Part shown: piece after piece, positions 7,185-16,267 of the stretch
How the letters are laid out: every line of letters begins with the position of its first letter
Numbering within the stretch: position 1 is the stretch's first letter
Origin: Blastocatellia bacterium UBA7656
GTDB lineage: Bacteria > Acidobacteriota > Blastocatellia > UBA7656
Reading direction: 5' to 3'
Length of the DNA stretch: 64,000 nucleotides
Assembly (NCBI GenBank): GCA_002483445.1
Contig: DLHY01000147.1
Span: 1,948-65,947, forward strand
Position numbers and translations under genes: made by a program
The notes under the pieces: generated by a model
Database searches by the model: none
Seen by the model: the letters and a program-made list of their open reading frames with translations, nothing else
What the model was told of the DNA's origin: nothing

Positions 7185-7886
7185 TCACTTCTGCCGTCGC
7201 CATCTCTTGAGCGTCACAATCCACGACAGCGCAAGATACGCCATCGGATAAATGAATGAGATGAGCGTGAGCGTCTTCGTGTGAGAAGTCGCCCGCAAGA
7301 GTATCAGCGCAAGCAGCACAGCCCAGACCACCCCGCCGACTATCATCACTCTCACGAACGGCCCACCAGTCGAAGCGTACAGGTAACGCGCTGGCACGAA
7401 GGTCATCAGCGCGAGAAAAATTATCCCCGACATCGAAAGCCACAGGGGCGGCTGAAGATAGTAAAGATAAAGCGCCACCACATTCCAGTAAGAAGGAAAG
7501 CCGAGAAAAAATCCGTCATCGGTCTTCGCCTCCGCTTGAGAAAATCCATACGCGCTCGCAAGAAGCGGCACTATCAGCCACCAGGCAAGATGGTCAGGCA
7601 CTATCCCAGAACGCCAGATAAAAAGCAGCGGCAATGATGTGTATGTGTGAAAGTCTATGAGGTCATCGAGCCTGCGCCCGTCGAATTGGGGAAGCGTCTC
7701 TTTGACTCTCGCTTTTCGCGCAAGATATCCGTCGCTCGAATCAATGATCGTGGCAGCAAACATCAGAGCAAGCGCCCATCGAAAAGACTCATCGCCGCCG
7801 CGTACAATCAGCGCAGCCATGCCTGCGGCTGCCACAAGCCCAAGCGCGGTGTAGAGGTGAACTGACCAGGCGAGAAATTTCTCCAT
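7185..7886 (-). CDS. pcs: Phosphatidylcholine synthase (CDP-alcohol phosphotransferase)
   Basis: 233 aa from the ATG at 7886 (a TTG three codons upstream is the alternative). It condenses CDP-diacylglycerol with choline to phosphatidylcholine in the inner membrane. The full CDP-alcohol signature is present at about 49-78: D-x2-DG-x2-AR, then G-x3-D-x3-D (DSSDGYLAR, DGRRLDDLID). The later segment KTDDGFFLGFPSYWNVV is characteristic of Pcs within the superfamily. About seven membrane spans are predicted. It lies 233 bases downstream of a choline-type SSF symporter on the same strand, so uptake and use of choline are probably coupled. No good ribosome site is visible. Confidence 0.87.
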   Translation of the reverse strand: MEKFLAWSVHLYTALGLVAAAGMAALIVRGGDESFRWALALMFAATIIDSSDGYLARKARVKETLPQFDGRRLDDLIDFHTYTSLPLLFIWRSGIVPDHLAWWLIVPLLASAYGFSQAEAKTDDGFFLGFPSYWNVVALYLYYLQPPLWLSMSGIIFLALMTFVPARYLYASTGGPFVRVMIVGGVVWAVLLALILLRATSHTKTLTLISFIYPMAYLALSWIVTLKRWRRQK

Positions 7887-7895
7887 GACGGGCAA

Positions 7896-8088
7896 GCGTA
7901 AAACGTAAAACGCAAAACGTAAAGCGAGATTCGCTCGACTCGCAGGGCGATTAATTTTTCAGCAGAGAGAAAAGAACCACAGATGAACACAGATAAACAC
8001 GGATAAGGGTGGAAAAGAAAAGCCATAAGAATCTTCGGTTTTTCTCTATCTGTGTCCATCGGTGTTCATCTGTGGTTTATCTTTTCGA
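7896..8088. repeat. Heptamer array and inverted ACAGATGAAC repeats
   Basis: 7896-7926 is an AAAACGT/AAAACGC heptamer array. ACCACAGATGAACACAGAT-type units at about 7975-8005 are mirrored by ATCTGTG...TGTTCATCTGTGGTT at about 8050-8083, giving a long imperfect hairpin between the symporter and pcs. Confidence 0.6.
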
Positions 8089-8119
8089 CTTCTCTTTCGA
8101 AGAACTAAAATGGTCTTAC

Positions 8120-9676
8120 TCAACTCGATTCAGCAGGATTATGCAGAAGTCGCGGAGGATCCATTCTCGCAGTGAGCCGCGACACCACAGGAAGCAGAAT
8201 GATACCCGTGAGCGCCGAGAGAGTCTTGAACGGAAAGAGCATCGCTCCCGCGTCGTACCAGCTTGAGGGTTCGCCCGGAAGAAAAGCGGAGAAAATTTCC
8301 GGGTAAGGAATGAACGAAGGCAGCCCAAGCAATGGCTCGCCTCCGCCCAGCCGCAAAATGAGCGAAACCACGAACGCTACGATTGATCCTGTCCGATTCA
8401 CTCTTTTGTCGAAGAGCGCGAAAAGGAGTTGAGGGAAAAGCAGAACGAAAACAAGATCGCTTGAGAAAAACCATAGCGCCTGTACGCTTTGAACCTTCAG
8501 CGCCATTACCGCCGCGACCAGGCCGAGAAGAAGTATCGAGCCGCGAATCACCCGCTTCATATCCGTGACGGAAAGGCTCGGCCAGACGAGTCGCTTCATG
8601 CAGTTCCAACTGAACATCGAACCGGCTGAAAGAATCGATGAACTGAAGCTCGATGTCACCGCGCCGATGATCGCGGCAAGCCCCAGAATGCCGACCGCAG
8701 GCGGAACGACGTGACGCAGAATAAAAGGCAGCGTTTCGGCAGGATTCGCCTGAAGCCGTGAAAGTAGCTCCTGCGGCCAGTTGTAGCCGAATGCGGCTAT
8801 CCCTAAAAGCAGCGGCGGAATGGTGAAACCTATCGTCAGCAATCCGGCAAGAATGGAATGCCATTGAGCTTTTCGCGGAGTCTGACACGACAGCACTCTT
8901 TGAAAATAGCAGTTCCATGGGATGCCACCGAATACGAGCATCAGCGAGACATCCCACCATCCGATGATCGATTGCGTAGTCCAGAAACTTCCGTTCGCTT
9001 GAAGCGGCGGGAGCAGTCCTCCTCGATCAGGTCGGGCGGCGATGTAATTCGTCCAGCTTTGAGAGAGTCCGCCCGCTTCCCCAATCGCATAAGGCAAAGC
9101 GAAGGCAAGGCCGACGGCGACAAGGCCGAGTTGAAAGACATCGGTGTAAGCCACTGACCACATGCCGCCGAGCATAGTGTAGAGGGTGACGACTATGGCC
9201 GAGAGCAGAATGGCTGTGCTGAGTTCCATGCCCAGGATTACGCCGAACGTCGAGCCTATGGCCACAAGCAGTTCTGCGCTCCAGAAAATTTCGCCAGCAA
9301 GGGCGGGAAGAAACAACACGGCGGCCCACGTCCTGCCGAACCTCGCTTCGAATGGATCGATCAGCGTAGTGAATCCGTAGCGGCGCATCACTCCGGCGAA
9401 GAAGATGCCGCCGAGGATGAGGCTTATACCGAAGCAGAGTCCGCCCTGAAGACCTGACGCGAGGCTTGATTTGTAGACGCCTTCGGCAGTGCCTAGAAGA
9501 TAGCCTCCATCGACCCATGTCGCAGTCATCGTGAGCATAGCTATCCACATAGGCATAGAGCGACCGGCGACTATGAGTTCAGCCGCCGTGCCTTCCTTGA
9601 CCTTGCGCGACGCGGCCCAGCCCACGAAGAGAAACGAGCCGTACATCGCGATGACCGCTGCCAAGCTCAGTGTCAT
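8120..9676 (-). CDS. Sodium:solute symporter, choline transporter (CHT)-like
   Basis: 518 aa from the ATG at 9676 (MTLSLAAVIAMYG); a longer frame to 9790 has a charged N-terminus and no better ribosome site. About 13 membrane spans, with SSF features such as TMTATWVDGGYLLGTAEGVY and SSILSAGSMFSWN. The segment GGIPWNCYFQRVLSCQT is very close to the hallmark of the high-affinity choline transporter group (SLC5A7/CHT) as I recall it. It probably imports choline with sodium. It lies upstream of the phosphatidylcholine synthase gene on the same strand, which fits the substrate. Specificity is inferred. Confidence 0.82.
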   Translation of the reverse strand: MTLSLAAVIAMYGSFLFVGWAASRKVKEGTAAELIVAGRSMPMWIAMLTMTATWVDGGYLLGTAEGVYKSSLASGLQGGLCFGISLILGGIFFAGVMRRYGFTTLIDPFEARFGRTWAAVLFLPALAGEIFWSAELLVAIGSTFGVILGMELSTAILLSAIVVTLYTMLGGMWSVAYTDVFQLGLVAVGLAFALPYAIGEAGGLSQSWTNYIAARPDRGGLLPPLQANGSFWTTQSIIGWWDVSLMLVFGGIPWNCYFQRVLSCQTPRKAQWHSILAGLLTIGFTIPPLLLGIAAFGYNWPQELLSRLQANPAETLPFILRHVVPPAVGILGLAAIIGAVTSSFSSSILSAGSMFSWNCMKRLVWPSLSVTDMKRVIRGSILLLGLVAAVMALKVQSVQALWFFSSDLVFVLLFPQLLFALFDKRVNRTGSIVAFVVSLILRLGGGEPLLGLPSFIPYPEIFSAFLPGEPSSWYDAGAMLFPFKTLSALTGIILLPVVSRLTARMDPPRLLHNPAESS

Positions 9677-9820
9677 ATCGCGTTCCAGTTTACCTTCGCT
9701 GAGGCGCAGTGAATAGTTTGATTCGGTGTTTTCTTTTTTATGTGGAATTCGAGGCTTGACAAAATAAAACCGCCAGCGAGTCGTCATCACCGGCGGTCAT
9801 TGGATTTCAGACCATTGAGC

Positions 9821-10903
9821 TTACCGAGAAAGCAAAAATACATCCCAAGCCCATCGGCCAAGTTGCGCGCCGCGCGTATCTCTGACTTTTGCGCGATATC
9901 GGAAGGCGTTGCCATACTGATCAGTCCGCTTTGACTCTTTGTAATCGAGGTCTATGGCAGCAAGACCGAGCGAGAGCAATCCATGCAACTCGCTTGTTTC
10001 CGATACTGCGTTGTGATTGCTGTCCTGCCAGAGTCGCAATGACGAAAAGATCGCGTCTTGAGAGTTAATCCTGCCATCGTTGTTGCCGCCGCTTTCAGGT
10101 TTATCGAACTCGGCAAGCGCAAGGAACCCGTTAGGAGTTGTTGATGGAGGCTGCGGCGTTAGGTTGCCAAATAATTCCTGGCCACTGTCGATCAAGCTAT
10201 TATTGTTGCGGTCTAAAACTAACCAGGCATCATCTGATCCTAACGCAGTCCAGGCAAGACGTTTAATAGTTCCATTGCCCTGGAAATCGAAATCAACTCC
10301 TCCATTTACATCAGTGAGGTTGAATCCGTTGCCCTGAATATCTACAAGAATAGGGGTATCCACATAGCAGCAACAACTAGAATAATCCCACCATCCATTA
10401 CAAGCAGCACAGGCGAATTGCCCCTCGCAATTACCACACCCTCCGCAAACTTCAGGGCAGTCATATGTTGACTCCCAAATTATTTCAAGCACCGATGGTT
10501 GTTGGCAACCGTCGAATTTAAACCGATCAGGACAAGGCCAGGAGCAGTTTACTGTACTTGCCATGCATAAACTTGCCTCTGTGCGTTGTCTGAAGAGCCC
10601 TTCCCCAACAAAGGGAGGGTGAAACAGGGGCCAGCATTCCTCGGCATAATAGGTGCCGCAACAAGAATTTTGAAGACTAGCATTTCGCTCGCCCACATTG
10701 GATGCAAAAAATCCAAGCGTCTCGTGTCCATCAGGCCAATAGATATCGTAGGTGTCTGTCTTGTAAAGCACACCATTATTTATATTGTGATAAGATGAAA
10801 CCCAATCATAAGATGGTACACAGCCTTCACCATTGACACTGGTCAAGCTAGAGTACAGGAAAAGACAAAGTGAGAGTAAGCAGAGAAGGCGGAACATTTT
10901 CAT
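9821..10903 (-). CDS. Secreted Cys-rich protein with Asp/Asn-rich calcium-type C-terminal module
   Basis: 360 aa with a signal peptide (about 1-25) and a ribosome site AGGAGGAATACAAG before the ATG. Residues about 28-185 are rich in Cys, with clusters CCGTYY, CGGCGNCEG, CAACNGW and SSCCCY, suggesting disulfides or metal binding. Residues about 188-360 hold the exported module starting TPILVDIQGNGFNLTD, with LDRNNNSLIDSG, GGNNDGRINSQDA and LWQDSNHNAVSE, an EF-like Asp/Asn pattern seen in many bacterial surface proteins. The gene is visibly more A+T-rich than the window average, as is its neighbour, hinting at acquisition. Function unknown. Confidence 0.65.
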   Translation of the reverse strand: MKMFRLLCLLSLCLFLYSSLTSVNGEGCVPSYDWVSSYHNINNGVLYKTDTYDIYWPDGHETLGFFASNVGERNASLQNSCCGTYYAEECWPLFHPPFVGEGLFRQRTEASLCMASTVNCSWPCPDRFKFDGCQQPSVLEIIWESTYDCPEVCGGCGNCEGQFACAACNGWWDYSSCCCYVDTPILVDIQGNGFNLTDVNGGVDFDFQGNGTIKRLAWTALGSDDAWLVLDRNNNSLIDSGQELFGNLTPQPPSTTPNGFLALAEFDKPESGGNNDGRINSQDAIFSSLRLWQDSNHNAVSETSELHGLLSLGLAAIDLDYKESKRTDQYGNAFRYRAKVRDTRGAQLGRWAWDVFLLSR

Positions 10904-11020
10904 CTTGTATTCCTCCTAACCAATAGTTCGATTAACTCATGAAGGCCAGTATCTATAAGTTTTGAGGTTCTTATAGATTGCTTATTCACAGGATCAGAAA
11001 TACTGAAATTCAGTCAACCA

Positions 11021-11827
11021 CTACAACCTATTCACAGAGATCGTATAGGATTGAATAAGCGTGTTGAGTTGCCTTTGTAGGCGTAATTCTGCATCTTGAG
11101 AATTTTTTGCAGCAATAGACGGTTCGAGGGTTTGTCTAAGTTCTTTAATTCGCCGAAGGGTACGCTCCCTTTCATCCCCCAGTCCAAAACGTACTTGTCT
11201 TGGAAGCAGTTTCTCTTTGCCTTCTGACATGGGAAGCAGGTCAGCCTCCTGAATGTTTGCCAGATAGGTCTGTAAGTCGGAAGACGGCAAAGCCAACGCT
11301 TTTTGCAATAAGTGCAAAACATGTTTTCGCTGCATCTTCGTGCCAAGCCTATATTCTTGCATCTCTCGAACATGTTGCGGGTCGCCATCAGCAGTCTTAT
11401 CGTCTAAAATCACAGCGAGTATTTTTATGCCGTGTATCTCTATACCAGGTTGCAAAGGATAAATATCTTGATTTACCTGTCCCGGAAGAAAAAACTCTGG
11501 CTCTCCTATTCCTGCCAGGTATGGCTTATGCATTGTCCCAACCCCTATAGAGACTTTGTAACTCGTGATGGCTTTAGAGTAATCGTTTCTTAGGGTAACT
11601 TTAACCTGATGTGGTACTTTCTCAAGCCCTATGATCGTTAAGCCTTTGGTCTTGTTTTCAACCTTCAATTCTTCTACGGTAAGCTTATCTCTTTCCTCCA
11701 GTGTCAGGGACTTTTTCTGTTGGTCTTTGGAAGACCAAGCTGTGCCACCCATAATTGCCAGAAGGAGAATTGCTGTAGCAATAATGGTCAGGCGGATCGA
11801 GCTTTTCCTAAGAATCGGTTTGGCCAT
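11021..11827 (-). CDS. Hypothetical exported or membrane-anchored protein
   Basis: 268 aa. One hydrophobic segment near the N-terminus (about 12-30: LTIIATAILLLAIMGGTAW) acts as signal or anchor. Residues about 60-150 look beta-rich (GLTIIGLEKVPHQVKVTLRN, GIEIHGIKILAVILDD); the C-terminal third is helical and charged, with a likely coiled coil. No family recognised. It is A+T-rich like the gene at 9821-10903, with 117 bases between them and the same strand, so they may form one acquired pair. The ribosome site (GAGGTGCTGACAT) is acceptable. Confidence 0.6.
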   Translation of the reverse strand: MAKPILRKSSIRLTIIATAILLLAIMGGTAWSSKDQQKKSLTLEERDKLTVEELKVENKTKGLTIIGLEKVPHQVKVTLRNDYSKAITSYKVSIGVGTMHKPYLAGIGEPEFFLPGQVNQDIYPLQPGIEIHGIKILAVILDDKTADGDPQHVREMQEYRLGTKMQRKHVLHLLQKALALPSSDLQTYLANIQEADLLPMSEGKEKLLPRQVRFGLGDERERTLRRIKELRQTLEPSIAAKNSQDAELRLQRQLNTLIQSYTISVNRL

Positions 11828-12323
11828 ATGTCAGCACCTCTTCAAGAAAATCAAGTGATTGGCTTTACAATACAACAATTGATACCGAAATAGGAAATAC
11901 CCGATGCTTTGGCAGCATGAATTATGATTCTTCAGCCTTCAACGGAAAGTATCTCTAAACCGAACGCCAGCGACTATATCACAAAACCAAACTTGTTATA
12001 CGAGACCTTCCGCGTTAAATGTAACATCTGTCCCCCCCTCCCTCCCTGTGAAAACAGTGGTTTCTCTTCCCGGCGATCCAGGCACAGGGTAAAAGTTGTC
12101 CCACGCATGGCTTTTTAAAGAGCCGATGAGCAGTGTAATCTGGCATTGATCATAAGGGGGAAATCATGGCCCGATTCTTTTCGTTTCTTCTGACGCTTTC
12201 GCTCGTGGCATTCCAATATTCGAAGCTCATAGAGGGAGCGATGCGGAGTGATGAATGATGAGTGAGAAAATTTACTCACCCCATCACCTCTTCACCTCTT
12301 CACCTCTTCACCTCTTCACCTCT
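11828..12323. other. A+T-rich spacer with an octamer array
   Basis: About 500 bases with no full gene. The left part is A+T-rich. A short plus-strand frame with a good ribosome site is listed separately at 12166. 12285-12324 is five copies of CACCTCTT, ending at the stop codon of the minus-strand gene at 12324. Confidence 0.6.
12166..12258 (+). pseudogene. Signal-peptide fragment or micro-ORF
   Basis: Preceded by AAGGGGGAAATC. The ATG at 12166 opens a 30-codon frame that reads like a Sec signal peptide (MARFFSFLLTLSLVAFQ) and then stops inside a GATGAATGATGAG repeat. Probably a secreted-protein gene truncated by repeat-associated deletion; a real small membrane peptide is possible. Confidence 0.35.
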
Positions 12324-12674
12324 TCACGTTTCCTGTTCGCCCACAGGTTCCTGGCCGGTTTCTAGCGATAGGCGTTTCGCTGCATCGTCCCAGAAAACGC
12401 GAATGGGTTTTTCGTATCGCAGCATATCGAGTATGGCATTGATTTCATCAATCGCCATGTGGCCTTCGGGTCGGCCACGCGCGTCGACTGAGTCCTGTTT
12501 CGACTCGGCTATGTCCGACGAGTAGAAAGAAATTCTCGCCACTACTGGCCCGATGGGCGGTTCTTCATTGCCTATAAAAAATATCGCCGCTTTCTTGTAC
12601 TTATCGCTCGTCATCTGGCTGCGGCCATAGAAGTGAACCCGGTATGCGATCACGTTGTAAGAGAGGTTTGGCAT
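12324..12674 (-). CDS. Hypothetical protein
   Basis: 116 aa starting MPNLSYNVIAYRVHFYG, with GGAGGAATC before the ATG at 12674. The N-terminal half looks beta-rich (KAAIFFIGNEEPP, VVARISFYSSD); the rest carries a helix around MAIDEINAILDMLRYEKP. No signal peptide or membrane span. Family not recognised. It stands alone, with its stop reached by the CACCTCTT repeat, so the last residues (GQEPVGEQET) may be repeat-altered. Confidence 0.65.
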   Translation of the reverse strand: MPNLSYNVIAYRVHFYGRSQMTSDKYKKAAIFFIGNEEPPIGPVVARISFYSSDIAESKQDSVDARGRPEGHMAIDEINAILDMLRYEKPIRVFWDDAAKRLSLETGQEPVGEQET

Positions 12675-12767
12675 GATTCCTCCGTGTCTTCGGATCTGAT
12701 CGCTCAGGATTATTTCAGATCGAGTGAACGGCAACAAGAGTTAAAGCATTTTCCGCAAAAACGTCGA

Positions 12768-13349
12768 TCAGAGCGCCTCATCAAGTCCGTTTTTCTTCAA
12801 TCGGCGCGCAAGCCCTTTTCGGCTCACCTCAGCCTGCGGCGCTCGCTCTTGCAGACGGGCGAGCAGTTCGCGCATCGGCTCGGTTTCGCCGAGAGAGGCG
12901 TGCATCTGGCGCAAAGTCATCCGGGGAGTGACGACCAGATCGACATTCGAGAAAGCTATCTCGGAAAAATCGCTTTTGATTCTGATGCTCGCTCCGGCGG
13001 GAAAAGTCGAGGCGACTTCGATTTCTCTCACGCCCGCCCACGGTATGAATGACCGCTCGCGTCCGTCGCGTTTTTCCCTGATGCCTTCGCTGTTTATTTC
13101 GACCACCTGCCGCGCCTCGCGTCCGAACACCCATAGGGCCGCGCGATACGCTGTCAGGATGGAACTGACAACCAGCAGAGTCAACGACCCGATTATGATT
13201 GCGATGAGCGGGCTGTCGAATCGGCTGAGGACGAAATAGGCTGCGCCCGCGCCCGCCACTGCGCAGACAAACGCGAGGAGGAAGACAGGATTGCGCCAGG
13301 CTTTGGCATAAAGGAAGCTGCCCTGACGCTGTATCGCTATCTGGCGCAA
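12768..13349 (-). CDS. Membrane protein with PH-like domain
   Basis: 193 aa. Two adjacent membrane segments (about 22-42 and 47-68) are followed by a cytoplasmic beta-rich part from about 80 (VVEINSEGIREKRDGRERSFIPWAGVREIEV), typical of bacterial PH-like proteins in which the E-G-I and W-x-x-V strands form the sheet. A charged C-terminal helix ends the protein. Function unknown; such proteins often bind lipids or partners at the membrane. It is divergent from typA. No strong ribosome site is seen. Confidence 0.6.
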   Translation of the reverse strand: MRQIAIQRQGSFLYAKAWRNPVFLLAFVCAVAGAGAAYFVLSRFDSPLIAIIIGSLTLLVVSSILTAYRAALWVFGREARQVVEINSEGIREKRDGRERSFIPWAGVREIEVASTFPAGASIRIKSDFSEIAFSNVDLVVTPRMTLRQMHASLGETEPMRELLARLQERAPQAEVSRKGLARRLKKNGLDEAL

Positions 13350-13473
13350 TTGTGATTTTAGTCCTCCGCAGGAAAGCCTAGCCGAAGCGATTCACTTTAT
13401 CCAGCCTGACCTTACGCCCGACTCCCGGCTCTGTTATCATGCTCGTTTCATTTTTGCAGCTTGTGGAGGACAT

Positions 13474-15282
13474 GTGAGAGACGATATTCGAAACCTTGCC
13501 ATCATCGCCCACGTCGATCACGGCAAGACCACTCTTGTCGACTCGATGCTGAAACAGTCCGGTCTGTTTCGATCCAACGAAGCAGTCGTAGAGCGCATGA
13601 TGGATTCGCTCGATCTTGAGCGTGAGCGCGGCATAACCATAATGGCCAAGAACGCTTCAGTCCATTATCACAACGTCAAGATCAACATCGTAGACACTCC
13701 GGGGCATTCGGACTTCGGCGGCGAGGTCGAGCGCGTGCTGAAAATGGTCGACGGCGTGATGCTGCTCGTAGACGCCAGTGAAGGCCCGCTGCCGCAAACC
13801 CGATACGTGTTGTCGAAAGCTCTGGCTCAAAATCTTCCGGCGATAGTCGTCATCAACAAAATAGACCGGCAGGACGCGCGAGCCGAAGAAGTGGTGAGCG
13901 AAGTATTCGATCTCTTCATCGATCTGGACGCGACCGAAGAGCAGATCGATTTTCCGGTCATCTACACCGTAGCGCGCGACGGAGTGGCCAAGCGCGATCT
14001 CGCGGACGAGGGCCGCGACCTGCAACCGCTGTTCGATGAAATACTCAAAACCATTCCGCCGCCCGCTGCATCAAGCGGCGTGTTGCAACTGCTTGTGGCC
14101 AATCTCGATTACAACGAATATGTCGGGCGACTTGGGATAGGCAGAATCTTTTCGGGCGCGGTAGCGGTCGGCGATATGATTTCGATATGCAAGCTCGACG
14201 GGCGCATAGAAAAAACCAAGGTGACGAAGCTCTACGCTTTCGAAGGATTGAAGCAGCAGCCCATCGATAAAGCCGACGCCGGAGAGATAGTCGCGCTCGC
14301 TGGCATTGATGACATCTACATCGGAGAGACTGTTTCTGCGGCGGACGACCCGCGACCGCTGCCGCGCATCACCGTAGATGAGCCGACCATTGCAATGATC
14401 TTCGCAGTCAACACCTCGCCCTTCGCGGGTCGCGAAGGCAAGTTCGTCACTTCGAGAAAACTGCGCGAGCGATTGGATAAAGAAACTCTCGGCAATGTGG
14501 CGATCCGGGTCGAGTCTACGGATTCGATGGACAGCTTCAAGGTATCGGGTCGCGGAGAGCTTCAGCTTGCGATTTTGATCGAGATGATGCGACGCGAAGG
14601 ATTCGAGATGCAGGTGTCTAAACCTGAAGTCATCACCCGCGAAGAAAACGGGCGACGGCTTGAGCCGATAGAGCTTACCGTCATCGATTGTCCTGAGACT
14701 TTCATCGGCGTTGTAACGGAAGCTCTGGGACGGCGACGGGGGCGAATGACGAAGATGGTCAATCACGGCACGGGAAGGGTGAGGATGGAATTCGAGATAC
14801 CTTCGCGGGGATTGATAGGATTTCGAAGCGAGTTCCTGACGGACACGAAAGGCACGGGGCTTTTGAACACGATTTTTCTCAGATGGGACGAATGGCAGGG
14901 CGTCATCTCGCAGCGCATCACTGGGGCGCTCGTCGCGGACCGTTCGGGAAAGGCGACGACTTATGCGCTTTACAATCTTCAGGAGCGGGGAGAGCTTTTC
15001 GTCCGTCCCAACACAGACGTTTATGAAGGGATGCTGATCGGCGAAAATGCGCGCGATGTTGATCTGGATGTGAACGTAGTGAAGGAAAAGAAGCTGACCA
15101 ACATGCGAGCATCGACGGCTGACGAAGCGATGCGACTCGTCCCCTTTCGAGAGCTTTCGTTGGAGCAGGCTCTGGAATTCATCCGCGAAGATGAGCTTGT
15201 CGAAGTCACGCCCGAAGCGATCAGAATGAGGAAGAAAATTCTGGCAGCCAATCAACGACCCAAAGGGCGACAGACGGAGTGA
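13474..15282 (+). CDS. typA: Ribosome-associated translational GTPase TypA/BipA
   Basis: 602 aa, normal for the family. GTG start at 13474 with TGGAGGAC just upstream; the overlapping ATG would stop at once. G domain 1-200 with AHVDHGKTTL (G1), RGIT (G2), DTPGHSDF (G3) and NKID (G4), then beta-barrel, EF-G-like domains III and V, and the TypA C-terminal domain. TypA binds 70S ribosomes and supports growth under stress. The last eleven codons (592-602) are repeated with synonymous changes at 16190-16225, and codons 551-562 resemble 16777-16812, so the 3' end is a site of past insertion. A long antisense frame (14071-15381) is a shadow. Confidence 0.96.
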   Translation: MRDDIRNLAIIAHVDHGKTTLVDSMLKQSGLFRSNEAVVERMMDSLDLERERGITIMAKNASVHYHNVKINIVDTPGHSDFGGEVERVLKMVDGVMLLVDASEGPLPQTRYVLSKALAQNLPAIVVINKIDRQDARAEEVVSEVFDLFIDLDATEEQIDFPVIYTVARDGVAKRDLADEGRDLQPLFDEILKTIPPPAASSGVLQLLVANLDYNEYVGRLGIGRIFSGAVAVGDMISICKLDGRIEKTKVTKLYAFEGLKQQPIDKADAGEIVALAGIDDIYIGETVSAADDPRPLPRITVDEPTIAMIFAVNTSPFAGREGKFVTSRKLRERLDKETLGNVAIRVESTDSMDSFKVSGRGELQLAILIEMMRREGFEMQVSKPEVITREENGRRLEPIELTVIDCPETFIGVVTEALGRRRGRMTKMVNHGTGRVRMEFEIPSRGLIGFRSEFLTDTKGTGLLNTIFLRWDEWQGVISQRITGALVADRSGKATTYALYNLQERGELFVRPNTDVYEGMLIGENARDVDLDVNVVKEKKLTNMRASTADEAMRLVPFRELSLEQALEFIREDELVEVTPEAIRMRKKILAANQRPKGRQTE

Positions 15283-15398
15283 TGCTTTTCCTGATCCGAC
15301 GGTAAGGGTTTCATTGCTGATCCGTTGTTTGTTGGGCGCGGCGTGTTTACACCCCCCCCATCCTGCTCTATCTCCAATCACCCATCAATTCGATTCCG

Positions 15399-16016
15399 TT
15401 ACAAAGTCCGATACGATTCATTCTCGTCACCGTCCGTGGTTTTACCGTCTGCGATGTCAAACCAGCGATACAAACCTGCCGAAAACCCCACCCAGGATTC
15501 GCGCCCGCCGACTTGCATTATGTTTTCTTTAATCCGGCGGCGATTGACTAAACCTTTCTGGCGCAATAAAAAAACAGCGTCTTCCTGGTCTTTGAAGCGT
15601 CCGGCAATGTGCTTCAAGATGACCAACCATTCCGGCGTGATAATCGGAATGCCATCCAATTCGATAGCTTCGGCCAACGCCGACTGGAAAAACTTCACTG
15701 CATAGTCGTTGCGCGTTATCCAATCCACCGATACGGTTTGGTTGCCGACCTTGATTTCGTAGCGTTGGCCGCCTTGTTTGAGCCGCCCAATCGCAGGAAG
15801 CGACAGCGAGCGCGAAGCAATCACATCAACATCTCTGGTAAAACGCGGACTGCCATAAAGATACATAGCAAAGCCGCCGATCAACGCCCATTCGATTCCC
15901 GCATCTTTTGCCATAGCGCTCAACACTTGGGCTGCCTGCAAGCCGGTCTTTTCGTCAATCATCGAATTTTTTCGGCGATTGCGACGCACAAGCTTATTAA
16001 GCTCTTCGTCCGTCAT
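15399..16016 (-). CDS. Nucleotidyltransferase-fold protein (AbiEii/DUF6036-like)
   Basis: 205 aa from the ATG at 16016, chosen for AAGGGGACAAATA; the longer upstream frame lacks a site. The core motif is WALIGGFAMYLYGSPRFTRDVDV at about 44-66 (split: GGFAMYLYG, then R-x-T-R-DVDV), the G-G and D-x-D of the minimal nucleotidyltransferase fold; a third acidic position is likely in SVDWI. Such proteins are toxins of AbiE-like systems or substrate-modifying enzymes. No antitoxin gene is adjacent. It is the only gene of the cassette at the typA 3' end, on the opposite strand, so it is probable cargo. Confidence 0.7.
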   Translation of the reverse strand: MTDEELNKLVRRNRRKNSMIDEKTGLQAAQVLSAMAKDAGIEWALIGGFAMYLYGSPRFTRDVDVIASRSLSLPAIGRLKQGGQRYEIKVGNQTVSVDWITRNDYAVKFFQSALAEAIELDGIPIITPEWLVILKHIAGRFKDQEDAVFLLRQKGLVNRRRIKENIMQVGGRESWVGFSAGLYRWFDIADGKTTDGDENESYRTL

Positions 16017-16189
16017 TATTTGTCCCCTTCCGGTTTGATTATCCTCTCCATCGACGCGTGAGCGACAGCGATTGCAGTCTGAAAGGGTCTTTGAGAACAC
16101 TGAGACAGGCAAGCGGGATATATCACATCTCATAGACAGGTTGCAACGGGCAATTACAATCCGTTGCGGGAATCCTGAGCCTGGAGGAG

Positions 16190-16225
16190 GCCAATCAAAG
16201 GCCCAAAGGACGGCAGACGGAGTGA
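16190..16225 (+). pseudogene. Displaced copy of the typA 3' end
   Basis: Codons read A N Q R P K G R Q T E stop, identical in protein to TypA 592-602; 32 of 36 bases match and the four changes (CGA to AGG, which counts two; GGG to GGA; CGA to CGG) are synonymous. Upstream bases do not match typA. Confidence 0.75.
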
Positions 16226-16267
16226 CGACCGTACAATTTCAGTTTGTCCGCGCTTCACGCCTCTGGT

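Larger units (their letters stand above)
15283..16225. mobile_element. Cassette inserted at the 3' end of typA
   Basis: Seen: the last 36 bases of typA (15247-15282) recur as 16190-16225 with four differences, all leaving the peptide ANQRPKGRQTE and the stop unchanged. Between them lies one gene on the opposite strand. No integrase or transposase is inside. The layout is like an element that integrates at a gene 3' end, supplies a replacement end, and pushes the old end outward. A second, more distant typA piece at 16777 suggests earlier rounds at the same site. A decayed tandem paralogue is the alternative. Confidence 0.5.

Noticed and set aside
14071..15381. Minus-strand frame of 436 codons
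   Set aside because: Antisense to typA with no ribosome site or family features.
15399..16016. AbiE-type toxin-antitoxin system
   Set aside because: The nucleotidyltransferase has no adjacent AbiEi-like antitoxin gene, so a two-gene defence system is not supported.
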